64,000 nucleotides of DNA from Karalla daura (Eukaryota; Chordata; Actinopteri; Chaetodontiformes; Leiognathidae): assembly GCA_029224185.1 (NCBI GenBank), contig CM055207.1:15331791-15395790 (forward strand), in the 5' to 3' direction. The position numbers and the translations under genes were made by a program. Under the pieces are notes generated by a model. That model was given only the letters and a program-made list of their open reading frames with translations, had not been told where the DNA came from and did not search any database. Positions 24,208-36,736 of this stretch are shown piece by piece; position 1 is the first letter of the stretch; every line of letters begins with the position of its first letter.

Positions 24208-24543
24208 ACCGTCTATCTCTCCTCACCGTCTCTCTCTCACTCACCGTCTCTCTCTCTCACCGTCTCTCTCTCTCTCACCCCCCCTCTCTCTCACTCACCG
24301 TCTCTCTCTCTCTCTCTCACTCACCGTCTCTCTCTCTCTCTCTCTCTCACTCACCGTCTATCTCTCTCTTACCGTCTCTCTCTCTCTCTCTCTCTCACTC
24401 ACCGTCTCTCTCTCTCTCTCACTCACCGTCTCTCTCTCTCTCACCCTCTCTCTCAACCTCTCTCTCTCCCTCTCACCCCCCCCCCCTCTCGCTCTCTCTC
24501 TCTCACCCCCCCTCTCTCTCTCCCTCTCCCTCACCGTCTCTCA
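24100..24543. repeat. Second (CT)n array punctuated by CACTCACCG
   Basis: About 440 bp of CT dinucleotides interrupted at intervals by CACTCACCG, CACCG and CACCCCCC. It is related in word structure to the array 0.8 kb upstream but has an added CACT, so the two have diverged. Confidence 0.96.
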
Positions 24544-25953
24544 GTCTGGGGCCCGATGATGCCTCGTGACGTCTTGTTTTCATTCATGCCGCACACAGCT
24601 GCAGCCAGACGCTGCTCAGCTCCAGCCTCTCGACGCCGGCTCCGTCCCTTTGTACTCGGCGTGACGAAAGTGATCACGATCGAACTCGCAGACCGATCAG
24701 CGTTGCGTCCCGTGCAAAACGCGGCGGGAAAGGTGTGCGAGGACACGTCCTGTGAAAACTTGAACGGAGCGAACCGAGCGGAACGGAGCGCTCCGTGTGT
24801 TTCGGTTTGTCAGCATTCCCGAAGTTACTTCCCCCCCCCCCGAGCGAGCATTTCCGAGAAAAGGAAACAATTATAACAGGCCGTTTGTGATGAAGTAACT
24901 GCCCGCGGGTGTACGTAGATCTCCTCCGCCGCCTCGGTCCTCCAGGCTTGTTCGCGTCGCTGCCATCTGCTCCGCACCGCGACGCACACTTTCAAATGCG
25001 GTGTTCTACAGGCGCACGTAGCGCTGTTTACTTTGGGCCCTCAGATGACAGCTGCGAGGGATTTCGTGGAAGGCAAACAACGAGCCGCTCGGCAGAAAGA
25101 TGAACGATGCCGTCCGTCCGTCCATTATCCCAAAGCTCTGGACCTGGTGGTGTCAGAGCACACGCTGGGGATACGCCCTGGACGCAGGACACCAAAGGGG
25201 CAATCCAGAGTCTTGAACTGGCCTGACCATGCAATGTTTTCTGACTGTAGGTAAAGCTTAAGTGATCCGCTGGGATTCAAAAACCAGATGATGGCACCAT
25301 AATGTTGTATCCCACTTCCTGTTTCACGCATCCACGACCTCCTCTCAAAATGTGCTTTGCGAAGCACACCAGATTTTTCTTGCTTCAGACTTGCAAAACA
25401 GCTAGTCAGGATTACAGCAGATTTTTCCAGAGCGTTTCTTCTCGTGTCGAGAAGCTCCACGTGTCGTCACCTGAACGCGCCCCCGAATAAACAGTGAAAA
25501 TCTCCCCCCCGGGCCGATCGTCGTTCGCCCTTTCCTGTGTTTAGTCTGAGCAGCCACGTAATCCCGCTAATCCGCCGTTTCATGCCCGACCCGGACCGCA
25601 GCGGCGAAAAGGAAGTCGCGCGGCGTGTGTGGCGTGAAGCTGGCGGAGGGGGGGGGAGAAACTGCACAGAAACAACAAGTGGGAAAGACCGGACGGTTAT
25701 TTTTGGCTCTGCCTCTGCACGTGATCCACGTCGTGCGCTCCTCCTCGCATTATTTGATATGTGTCACGCAGCGGGGGGGCGACCGCAGCGAAAACAAACC
25801 CGGGCTCGGGCTGTGAACCGGGCTGACCTTGTGCGCCTCAAACGCTTAAATATTTAGTTTAGACGAGTCGAGCCAGACAATTCATATTTTCGAAGGGGAG
25901 CGTGGTCAAACAAACCGGGATGGGACCGAGATGAAGCCAGAGCTTTGGTGTAT
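24544..25953. other. Non-coding DNA, no gene seen
   Basis: Ordinary-complexity GC-rich sequence. No exon or RNA gene I can support. Confidence 0.5.
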
Positions 25954-25961
25954 CTGTGTGT

Positions 25962-25994
<33 letters not shown>
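25954..25994. repeat. (TG)n microsatellite
   Basis: About twenty TG dinucleotides with one TA interruption. Confidence 0.97.
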
Positions 25995-28900
25995 GAATTC
26001 CAATTGAGCTCAGTGCCTGACCTTCAAACAATGACTGATAACTTAATCGAGCCACAGTATCCACCTGTTTCCAAAACATTTCCATAGCGTTTGGTACCAA
26101 AATACTGGACTTTTTAAAAAAATGATTATTTAGTAATCTTGTGCCCAGACAACCGCACATCAGCAAGACGGACGCTGATTTTGAGCCACTGGTGTCGGTC
26201 CGTCAACCCCCGAAGTCTGCTTTTCATCAGTTCTGAGTCTGGCAGGTGTTTTTCTTTGCTTTTGTCTCGAACCTTTTGAGCTGACCAAAGCGCTTTTAAG
26301 GAGCGGGCCCGCAGTGGTGCGCCCTGGAATAACAGAAGTTCGGAAACAACCCCCTCGAGTCGAGTTTTGAGTGTTTGGACGCCGCCCTTTCCCCCCCCTC
26401 CCCGGTTCCCTCGCTTTCCCCTCCAGCTCTGGGAACCCTCAAGCTAACGGGAAACTATAATGGAAGTTTGTCCAGGTGTCCCAATGAAACGGCGCTCTGA
26501 GAGTTTCCAGGTTCCATTTTATGACATACTTACAAGTGAAACGGACACTTTTATTTTGATTTTGTTTTAATCTTTACTTCCCTGTGTTTCGATTCCCTTG
26601 AAACCTGTCACTTTTAAAAGTCACTGGTAATGAGCATATAACCAACACTGTGCAGCTGACGTAAATCTATCTAAAAATGCAAGCTTTCAGTTCGAGTCAA
26701 TGCTATCATGTTAACTCGGCTTTATGTATGTGAGTCTGAGGAAACTCTTGCCTTTCTGACAGTTCTGACAGTTTCTTTGCCTGGACTGGTTCCAAACAAT
26801 AGCAGGGTTCAGAGGAAGTGTAGCGTGGCCTTGGACACCGGTCTGCTGTGGAATGCATGGAATAGTGCTGGATGTGATTCTAATAGTGGCACTGGGCAGT
26901 GTGGTGAGCCCTGGTATGTTGGTATGAAGTCTGCCTCAAACATTGTAGTGTCAAGTCTTTTGTATTGGTCACTATCAAGCAGTATCGTTGCTCCCTGAGA
27001 GAAAACGGGGAAACTTGCTCTTAGTTCGTCGTGTTTTGTTTGGAAGTGTTTGCCTATCAGAAGTTTCGGGGTCAGTTCCAGTATGAGATAAAAAGAAAAG
27101 TCCTCGCGTGGCAGGGGGAACCACGATACGATCGAGGCCTCGTGGATCGCGGGGTCGCGCAGCCCTGACACGCCGAAGCTTTGCATCACCACTCTGACTC
27201 TGACACATCCTGCCTGTTACCAGTGAAAAACGGCTTCCTCCTCGTGTTTCCTGCTGTCAGTTCGGAGGGTCCCGGCGACACCCTGCTCTCGCACCCCCTG
27301 TGGGATCTCACCTCTCGCAGGGGTGGAGAGGGTCAGCTTCCTTCCCACGCGAGGAGGCGAGGAGGCTTCGGACGGACGGAGGAAAAGGGGGGGGTGGGAG
27401 GGGGGTGGGAGCTCCATCTTTGCCCCGGGAGGAGGTGGCGCAGAGGAGGCCCGAGATATTTACAGAAAGCGCGGGCGCGCCCTGCACATTCTCTCCCTCT
27501 GAGTGAAAACGCCGGGGCGGGGTCAAGAGGGATTTCAGGGGAGGAAACGGCCCGAACGGATGCCTCACCACTCCATCATCTGCACCTCCCTTTTCCCTCC
27601 ACTGTTTGTTTTTCTTACCAGATGTGCACGCGGAACACGTCCTGAGGAGGTGCTCCTATGGTCGGGATTTGAAGGGCAGACTCCGGCCGGGAGTCTGTGC
27701 GGACTCCGAAGAGCCCGACATCCTCCGGGCTGGCATCGCCGCACCCATCCCTCATCCGGCATCCACTCCCCCTGAGCTGCTCACAAACGTTGGCTCACGA
27801 CTCCCGAGATACAGCAGGGCTCTCAAACCCTGCAGTGTCTGTCTTGGGCGATGTGCGGTCGCCTGGGCACAAGATCATTAAAAAGTCATTTTTAGCAAAA
27901 TCACAACTGAGACATCAAGGCAGAAGGGTCTCCGGTCTGTATTTCGAAGAGCTGAAAGTGCTGCGCGAGACAGACCGACGCCAGAATAAAGAATTAGGCC
28001 GCATACAGTAAATCATGTTGCTAACGCGATTGCTTAGAAGGCCGCTGTTTCCATTCCGCCATCGTTGCCGTGGAGACGCGAGGCAGCATGGAGCAGTCCC
28101 AGCCAAATTCCTGAGTCTCTCGCTGGTCGATCTCACATATCTGTGACTGGACTCCGTGTCCTGGATGCCTGCCCAGGAACTTGCTCCTCATCGGCACTCT
28201 CAGGGATTTCCTGTAGGATGCAGTGCTGAATCACCGGGTTTGTTGGAAAAATGACTCCGTCCACTGACCTTCGTCGTGGGGCATGTGGACGACGAGGCCT
28301 ACATTTTACAGCCTGTTGTGTGACACTCAACAGGTCCGTGACCAACAAAACCAAACAAAGAGACACAGACCTAAGCCGAAGAGCGCCATACGAAAGGAAG
28401 TGTTGCTTTTCGACCGGAGATTTTTATGGCCGCTCATACTCAGAGTCTCTCGCATTTACTTAGCGAAGCAAGCACGGCATGCTTTGACTGACAGCGGTCG
28501 TAGCCATTGGCAGGTTAATGTGCCGTTAAGCCATTCATTCACAAACCTCCCTGTTGGCCTCCCTGCTCATGTGTCTCCATTAAGATGGCAGGCCCTTTAG
28601 GACCGTTTCCCCGCGTGATGGAGAACGCGGGGTCTCTGAGTGCAAAGTCGCACTCGAAAACTTTGAGACCTTGAGTAAGATGTAAGTTGCCTCAGAGCAG
28701 GAAGTCTAACAAACACGTGTTTGAGGCCCTCACGGAGGTTCTGAGAGCAAAGTCTACGAATCCCTGGAACATCCCCAAAGTGCCTTTCTTCATGGCTCAT
28801 TAAAAGTTTACTATCAAGGCCCGAAGATTAGATAAATCTGTCCGCCCCATCTGTTCAACTCTGTAAACCTCACATCCAGAGTTACTACACTTTCGGTTCT

Positions 28901-29829
28901 ACCCCACAAGTGGAGGCCAAGCTCGCTGAGGTTCCTGGTCCCTGGGAGAAAGTTCCCGTGGTGGAGCCATGGTCACGTGTCCTCCCCGAACCAGGTCACG
29001 ATGCTACATGTGGCGACGTGACAGTGTTTGAATGACTGACCAGGACGAGAGCGCGGTGTGAACGGGGAGCCGAACAGAATGGCGTGAAACCGCAGAGGGA
29101 TGCAGTGCCTGCGTCGATCGACTTCAAGCCTTTGCACTTCCACGAACCTTTTGGTGAAGCGGGCCCGGGGACCACACACAGAGGGATCCGGCACCTCCAC
29201 TTTAGGCGAAAGGTTTATTTACGTGGGAGGCGCACGTATCCTCCAGCTTGAAGGTGCAGGGAGGGAAAAAAAAAAGACCATCTGAGAACAATTTCTCACG
29301 TGACGTGAAAAAAGTGGAAAAAGAAAAGTAAACATCTTTGGGAAAGGCGAGCGGCTCTGCACGACACAGCCTCAGCTACAGTCGGATGACAGGCTGGAAT
29401 TCATCATGCGCCGGGACGTTTCCCCTCCTTGCTTCTAAAAAAAAAAGTCTGTGAATGTTGTGCGCGTCTGGGAGGACGCGTAAATCCTTTGCATTTCGTC
29501 CCAAGTTCCATTGCAACTGACGTTGACGCCAGCCATGAATCAAGCTGTGAGGGATTCAACAAAGGGGGACGCTCGGCCGGCCTTGAATTTACAGCCCTCC
29601 GTGTTGTTCGCAGAGCCACAGGAGGCCAAACGGTTGTTCTCGACTTGGAGACGGAGCGACTGCAAGATCATATAGCCAGTCCTTTCACGTGAGGACTGCA
29701 AGTGCCTGGAGCTCTGGATAAATCCCGAGCCTCAACCGAGATCCCCTTTGACTATGTTTGATTGTGTTCCCTCTGTTTTCACTTTTCTGACAAAACCGAA
29801 GCGTAAGCGCAGAGGTCTATGATAAAAAA
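25995..29829. other. Non-coding DNA, no gene seen
   Basis: Less GC-rich than the left part. A frame open on both strands lies at about 26,708-27,192 but I recognise no protein in it. An RFX X-box-like word GTTGCCGTGGAGAC lies at 28,064-28,077. A G-rich tract lies at 27,387-27,409. Confidence 0.45.
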
Positions 29830-30060
29830 AAACCTTTTGACACACAAAAAAAATGCAGTTTAATTAAAGCCCTTTTCAGATACACAGAGGCGGGTTTAAG
29901 AGAGTGAGTGAGAAAACAAGCAATTAAAAGTTCATTTCGTTCCCTGGGAGCGGCTTCCCCGGGTTCATTATGTTCTATTAATTAGACCAAGATAAGTAAT
30001 GACTTGCCCCGTGGTTAAATTCAGTGATTTTCGTGGTCATGACATTTGCTTCAGCCTTGA
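29830..30060. promoter_or_regulatory. Candidate conserved non-coding element
   Basis: AT-rich block with TTTAATTAAAGCC, GCAATTAAAAG, TTCTATTAATTAG, a GATA word (AAGATAAG) and TAATGACTTG within about 230 bp, bounded by GC-rich sequence. Composition suits a developmental enhancer; no conservation test was possible. Confidence 0.25.
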
Positions 30061-31176
30061 CCCAAAAGGAGCAAAAATTCTAATTTTGATGTCTCTGTTT
30101 TATTTCTTTCGAGTGTTTGGAGGTGGACGCTGAGCCGATGAAGAACCAACCCCGCGCTCCAGACCCTCCTCTGTCATCCCTGTGTGTTGTGCCTTCATCC
30201 AGCCCTCCATACGGCCGCAGAACTGCACGCCCGCGCATATTTTCCTCGTTGGGTTGCCACTTATGTAACATCTATTTACAGTTTTTTAACTCCAAACAGA
30301 ATTTGTCTCTTGGTCCAGCAGGGGGTGCTCTTAAAATTCAGTGTCGAGCTCAAACCACTGTGATAGTTCAACCCTGTTGAGCTATCACCAAAGCCAGTGG
30401 ATGAAAAGGAGGGCCCTGCTGGGCGGAGATGCGAGAGGCATCGAGGAACACTCCAGTGGAAGTATGAGAGGGCATACTCTTGCTTATCTACACCGCTCGC
30501 TACAGCCCCGGCACTTGATAAACCTACAGGCTTCCGCAATTATTCCCCTTGTCCATACTTGACGAAGACGGGACTCGACGAAAGGGAATTTCGTGTGAAG
30601 AGTCTTCCTTTGGCTCGGGAGAGCTCACTCCGTTGAGGCATCGTGTTGGTTTTGGCCGAACTGCGAGACGCTTTTTTTTGTTTTCGCTCCCAAAGTCCCT
30701 CTCGCATGTTTCACAGCGTAGTCGCGCTCGCGGGCGCGAAACGATCTGAGCCCGTCCTTTCGAATTGAGTTGCGCCGTCCGAGGCGCGGATGTGACCTAT
30801 GGCCGCGTGAGCAACACGGCCCCCCCCCCCCCTCCCCCCCCGAACGATGTGTCTGCATGTGAAGCATATCTGGATAAGTCCGCCATAGCTTCTGTAAACA
30901 CGCGGGGAGCGTAAATCACCACGACCCCTCCCCCCCCCCCCGCAGCCCCCCCCCCCCCACACACTATCGGAGCGGCGGCAAACCGCACGGTGCATTTCGG
31001 ACGCGTTCGGGAGGGGTGTATTTATAAGTGGCGAGCCCACCCAGCCCGGCATGCCTGGGATGCTTTGGGTGTTACCGGAGCTGGCACCGGTAAAGGGCCA
31101 GCAGCGTTCCCCGAGCCGTCCGCGAAAAGAGAGGCGGCTTCGGCGGAGGCTGCGTCGCCTCGGGTCCCGCGTATCG
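30061..31176. other. Non-coding DNA with C-rich runs, no gene seen
   Basis: C homopolymers lie at about 30,820-30,840 and 30,926-30,958, the latter broken by GCAG. No exon supported. Confidence 0.5.
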
Positions 31177-31308
31177 CCCCCCCCCCCCCCCCCCGGGAAT
31201 CAAGCCGCCCACCCGGACGTCCGTGACGCTTGTCGCGGGAAGGTCGGCTGACGCTTAGCGGGGGTTGGGTGTGCCGGCCATGGCATCAGTACGTCGGGTC
31301 AAAGGGGC

Positions 31309-31342
<34 letters not shown>

Positions 31343-31350
31343 CTCTCTCT
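31177..31350. repeat. Two long poly-C runs (18 and 30 nt)
   Basis: Poly-C at 31,177-31,194 and at 31,310-31,339 (30 nt, the longest homopolymer in the window), the second followed by TCCCTCTCTCT. Confidence 0.96.
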
Positions 31351-34067
31351 TTAGCGCGTCCAAGAAGACAGCGACCCTCCCTCTCTCCCCCTCTCATACT
31401 CGTTCGCTCTCCCTCTCTCATTCCAGACACGGGCACGCGCGACCGCGCCCACCCACGCACACGCACGCGCACATCAGGCCGATTTGGCTGCTCTCCACGC
31501 TTTCCATTCCATTCCCCCCCGTCCACGGCTTCGAACGAAAACGTCCAGCAGCGCTTGTTTTTAGCGTCGCAACACTCAGGCCCTCGATGCATGGCGACAC
31601 GCGTCAGGCTCAATCACTCCGTCCCCGTCCTCCGTCCTCCGTCCGGAGCGACCACGGCGAGGTGGCGCGTAGGTGAGAGGGCGATGTGAATCGGCGCTTT
31701 CACCAGCCTGGAGGCGCTAACTCACCACTGCAAGAGAGAGACGGGAAACACTCAGGACGCAAATGATCCACGTATGCGACGGCAAACCGTAAACCGAACA
31801 AACCGTCGGCAGTTTGAGTGTTCTCCCCGACGTGCGTGTGGCTTTTGTCCACGCTCTGAAAATATGAACGTTCAAGTCAGTCGGAGTCCACAGTTTGCGC
31901 CCGGTTGTGATGGTCAGAGTAAAGTGTTTATGTGTCAGGTAGAAATCTTAGACTCATGCTATATGTCGTGTCGTGTGTGAAGCCATGCAGCTGACCCAGG
32001 ATGAGCTGGCTAACTCCCCTTAATGTTTTGTGCCGAGCGGAGGAGTCTGCAGGCTGGAGGGTCAGGAAGTAAGAGTTTAAGGGGCTTTCTGTCTCGTTTT
32101 CAACCCGATTTTCCTTCTTCATTGAAAAGTGGCTGGAACAGAGAACGGCCGGAGTAAAGTGGAACGTGGGGCGACAGCGATGCATCTTTACGCATGTGAC
32201 GCAGGGCTGTAAATCTCCACCTTATGAGATTATCCTGCTCGGTTTGCGTCTCCTTTAACTCGAGGGTTGAAGCATCGCAAGCCCGGATGGTTGGAAAACC
32301 GATCACCCCCCCTGAGCAGCCTAATGCAGTTTCGAAGGCCACAACAATCCACAAAACAAGGGCTTTTGTCTTCATCACAGTCAGGAGCAGGATGGAGCTC
32401 ATGTTCCCGTGGACATCCTCAGAACAAACAAATCACCTCATCACAATTAGGAGACAGAGACGTTTTAATTGCATGCGCAGAAGTTCCCTGCCACCATGGC
32501 ATCAGACAATGTGTGCCTTTGTAGGGAAGACGCTCTTCCTGTGGTGGCGAGCCGGTGGCCTGTCTGCTCCTCATTACTGCTCTAATGATAGAACAGGTAA
32601 CCCGAGCTCGCTTTAGAGCCCACATCCAGCCTCTGCGTCCGCCTTTCCATATTTCTGGCCGTCCGCACTCCTTTTGCCCCGTCCATTTAGCTCTCCAACC
32701 CTTGTTTTTCACCTCGGCGTGCTCCCTTTCTCCACCTCTAAGGACTTCAGAGTGGTGAGCCAGCACCCTCGCCGCGGGCCCACCTCGCCTACAGTGTCTG
32801 GAATAGTCCAAAAGCTACGAGGGGGCAGCGGACAAAGAGAGCAGTGTTGCACTCGTTCCCACGTCTGAAACACAGGGGGCAACAGGGAGCACCGAATACA
32901 CACTTCTGTGCACACAGGAGTGGGTGACCGGACAGTGACTCCGGCCTCCACATCACAAATTGTCTCATGTTGACAATTTTCTACTCGCATCCTCTTATTT
33001 GTAGGAGTTCCCCTTCTTGTCTGATTATCTCTGCCTGATTCTTGCATAGCTGTTGTAATCGCCTCACGGCCTCACATTACGAGAAGAATGCCAATCTTTA
33101 TGTGTTGGAAACTTTTCACGATGAAATAGAAAGCTGCCTAATAAGGCAATAGATGAGCTACAATATACATTTTTTTACCCTAACTTTGTTGAATCCCGAG
33201 GGTCTAGTCACAGTCAAAGCAAGTCCAAAAACATCACAACATCCTTATTCATCTATGCATTTCAGATATTGAAATAGCAGCTAAAAAAAGAGCAAATCTG
33301 ATGTGAAACACGTCTGTGATGTAAACACAGTTTGCATTTCCCTGCCTCCATCCAGGTATGGGAGTAAAGTAGGCATATGCCATATGATTCATTTCAATCC
33401 TGGCCTCTCAGTCCTCATTTACCCTCTCCTAAATCTATGAAGGCATCACCCCTCCGCAGCCAGGCAGATGCTCTCTTCTCCCCCCCCTCATCCCACAGGG
33501 AGCCTTTTCCAATAAGGCACTCGCAGCCTCTTCCCCAGCCTGATTGTCATTGCAGTGACTCCCACAGGATTCTCGTCTCCAGACGGGGGGTCTCGACGGG
33601 GAGGAGTGAAACCACGTTGCATCACAGCCGCTTTTCACTGGACCGCACAGGTCAAAATGACCGGCGTGCATTCACAGCCAGCCGATTCTGCAGACTGACA
33701 CAATGAAAGCCGCGGTGGGCGGGTGGTATGGTATCAATTTGCGAGGTGGGAGAGAGCCGGGCGGGCTCCTGGTTGTCTCTGCTCAGCACTGGCAGATGGA
33801 AGCGTGGCCGGGGCTTGGACCGGCACGGTGCAATGATGCATGTGACACACAGCGGCTCTCTGTTTGCCTCAGCAGACAGAGGGCACGGGGCCGGTGCGCC
33901 GGCGCAGGGCGCCAGGATCGCAGCGAGTCATGCCTCATGGACCGCAGCAAGCAAACAGCGACAGCAGCAGACTCCCACAGGCACACGCACGCTCCAGCTG
34001 ACTCCATCTGCAGTCCAGGACAAGAGAGGAAGACCATGGCATTCATTTCCCGTGCTGCTACTATAAG
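31351..34067. other. Non-coding single-copy DNA up to the satellite edge
   Basis: Ordinary-complexity sequence. A TAAT-rich piece at about 32,320-32,480 (CACAATTAGG, GTTTTAATTGC) looks regulatory. The perfect Kozak context GCCACCATGG at 32,490 opens only 29 codons. The last single-copy sequence before the satellite is around 34,060. Confidence 0.5.
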
Positions 34068-34109
34068 AATAATAATAATAATGATAATAATAAAAATAAT
34101 AATAATGAT
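34068..34109. repeat. (AAT)n microsatellite at the satellite boundary
   Basis: AAT trinucleotides with GAT and AAA variants, passing directly into TTG trinucleotides at 34,110. It marks the left edge of the large array. Confidence 0.95.
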
Positions 34110-36600
34110 TGTTGTTGTTATTGTTGTTGTTGTTGTCGTCGTCGTTACTGTCATCATTGTTGTCGTTGTTGTTGTTATTGTTGTTGTTGTCGTTTTGTTG
34201 CTGTTGTTGTTGTTGTTGTCGTTTTGTTCTTATTGTTGTTGTCGTCGTCATTTTTGTTGTTGTTGTTGTTGTTATTGTTGTTGTTGTCGTATTGTTGTTA
34301 TTGTTGTCGTCGTCATTTTTGTTGTTGTTGTTGTTGTTGTTATTGTTGTTGTTGTCGTGTTGTTGTTATTGTTGTCGTCGTCATTGTTGTCGTTTTTGTC
34401 GTTGTTGTCTTTGTTGTCGTTTTGTTGTTATTGTTGTTGTTATTGTTGTTGTTCTTGTTGTTGTCTTAATCGTCGTTTTTGTTGTTGTTGTCGTTTTGTT
34501 CTTATTGTTGTTGTCGTTTTGTTCTTATTGTTGTCTTCATCGTCGTTTTTGTTGTTGTTGTCGTTTTGTTGTTATTGTTGTCGTCGCTGTTGTCGTTGTT
34601 GTCGTTTTCATTGTCGCCGTTGTTGTCATTGTTGTCGTTTTTGTCGTTGTTGTCTTTGTTGTCGTTTTGTTGTTATTGTTGTTGTTATTGTTGTTGTTCT
34701 TGTTGTTGTCTTAATCGTCGTTTTTGTTGTTGTTGTCGTTTTGTTGTTATTGTTGTTGTCGTTTTGTTCTTATTGTTGTCTTCATCGTCGTTTTTGTTGT
34801 TGTTGTCATTTTGTTGTTATTGTTGTCGTCGCTGTTGTCGTTGTTGTCGTTTTCATTGTCGCCGTTGTTGTCGTATTGTTGTCGTTGTTGTATTGTTGTA
34901 TTGTTGCCGTTTTGTTGTTGTTGTCGTCGTTTTTGTTGTTATTGTTGTTGTTGTTGTTGTCGTTTTTGTTGTTGTTGTTTTGTTGATGTTGTCGTTTTGT
35001 TGTATTGTCGTCGTCATTGTTGTCGTTTTTGTTGTCGTTTTTGTTGTCGTTTTTGTCGTTGTTCTCTTTGTTGTCGTTTTGTTGTTGTTGTTTTGTTGTT
35101 ATTGTCATTGTTGTTGTTGTCATTTTGTTGTTATTGCCATTGTCGTCGTTTTTGTTGTTTTTCTTGTTGTCGTTTTGTTGTATTGTTGTAGTCGTTTTTG
35201 TTTTTGTTGTTGTTGTTATTGTTGTTTTGTTGTTATTGTTGTTGTCGTATTGTTGAATTGTTGTCGTTGTCGTCGTTTTTGTTGTTGTTGTTTTGTTGTT
35301 ATTGTTGTTGTTGTCGTTTAGTTGTAGTGTTGTCGTCGTCGTTTTTGTTATTGTTGTTGTCGTCGTCTTTGTCGTCGTTTTTGTTGTTTTCTTTGTTGTA
35401 TTGTTGTAGTCGTTTTTGTTGTTGTTGTTGTTATTGTTGTTGTGTTGTTATTGTTGTATTGTTGTCGTTGTTGTTGTCGTTGTTGTCGTATTGTTGTCGT
35501 TGTCGTCGTATTGTTGTATTGTTGTCGTTTTGTCGTCGCTGTCGTCGTTTTTATTGTTGTTTTGTTGTTGTTGTCGTTGTTGTCGTTTCGTTGTTATTGT
35601 CGTCGTCATTGTTGTCGTTGTTGTTGTATTGTTGTCGTCGTTGGAATCATTTTTGTTTTTGTTGTTGTTTTGTTGTTATTGTTGTTGTCGTCATTGTCGT
35701 TTTTGTTGTTTTGTTGTTGTTGTCGTTGTTGTCGACGTTATCGTTGTTGTCGTTGTCGTATTGTTGTATTGTCGTTTTGTCGTCGTTGTCGTCGTTTTTG
35801 TTGTGATTGTTGTCGTTGTTTTTGTTGTTGTTGTTTTGTTGTTATTGTCGTTTTGTTGTATTTTTGTCGTCGTCATTGTCGTTGTTGTCTTTGTTGTCTT
35901 TGTTGTCGTTTTGTTGTTGTTGTTGTTTTGTCGTTATTGTCGTTGTTGTTGTCGTCGTTTTTGTTGTTTTCTTTGTTGTCGTTTTGTTGAATTGTTGTTA
36001 TTTTGTTGTTGTTGTTTTGTTGTTATTGTTGTTGTTGTGTTGTAGTGTTGTAGTGTTGTCGTCCTTGTCGTTTTTGTTATTGTTGTTGTTGTCGTCGTCG
36101 TCATTGTCGTCGCTTTTGTTGTTGTCATTGTTGTTATTGTTGTTATTGTTGTTGTTGTTATTGTTGTTGTCGTTGTTGTTGTTGTCGTTATCATTGTCGT
36201 CGTTGTTGTCGTATTGTTGCATTGTTGTCGTTGTTGTTCTATTGTTGGATTGTTGCCGTTTTGTCGTTGTTTTTGTTGTTATTGTTGTGGTCGTTTTGTT
36301 GTTATTGTTGTCGTCGTTTTTGTTGTTGTTGTTTTGTTGTTGTTGTCGTTTTGTTGGATTGTCGTCGTCATTGTCGTCATTTTTGTCGTCATTTTTGTCG
36401 TCGTTTTTGTCGTTGTTGTTGTCTTTGTTGTCATTTTGTTGTTGTTGTTATTGTTGTTGTTGTGATTTTGTTGTTATTGTTGTTGTCGTTTTGTTGTTAT
36501 TGTTGTGGTTGTCATTGTCATCGTTTTTGTTGTTTTCTTTGTTGTCGTTTTGTCGTATTGTTGTAGTCGTTTTTTGTTTTTGTTGTTGTTATTGTTGTCG
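34110..36600 (-). repeat. GTT-rich degenerate arm of the large satellite
   Basis: About 2.5 kb in which nearly every base belongs to a GTT, GTC, ATT or TTTTT-containing trinucleotide-like word, the reverse-strand form of the ACA-rich array that follows. Words are less regular than on the right, with frequent GTCGTTTTTG. A 245-bp internal duplication is seen (CTTAATCG at 34,465 and 34,710). Towards the right end (about 36,195-36,235) it gains GTATTGTTGCATTG, the complement of words common in the main array. No coding function. Confidence 0.95.
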
Positions 36601-36614
36601 ACGACGACAACAAT
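36591..36614. repeat. Palindromic strand-switch junction
   Basis: ATTGTTGTCG at 36,591-36,600 and its exact reverse complement CGACAACAAT at 36,605-36,614 flank a 4-base ACGA centre. Everything to the left is GTT-rich and everything to the right ACA-rich, so the repeat reverses orientation here. Confidence 0.9.
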
Positions 36615-36736
36615 GCAACAATACGACAACAATACGACAATACGACAACAACGACAACAATACGACAACAATACAACAATACAACAACAATACAACAATA
36701 CAACAACAATACGACAACAACGACAACAATACGACA

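Noticed and set aside
28064..28077. RFX X-box as a firm ciliary promoter call
   Set aside because: The match is imperfect and no gene start is visible next to it, so it is noted only as a word.
32490..32585. Small ORF with perfect Kozak context (GCCACCATGG)
   Set aside because: Only 29 codons (MASDNVCLCREDALPVV...), with no conservation evidence or recognisable family; such matches arise by chance.
36591..36614. Strand switch as a fold-back sequencing artefact
   Set aside because: A fold-back would give mirror-image arms. The left and right arms have different word content and order, so this is unlikely, though a false contig join remains possible.
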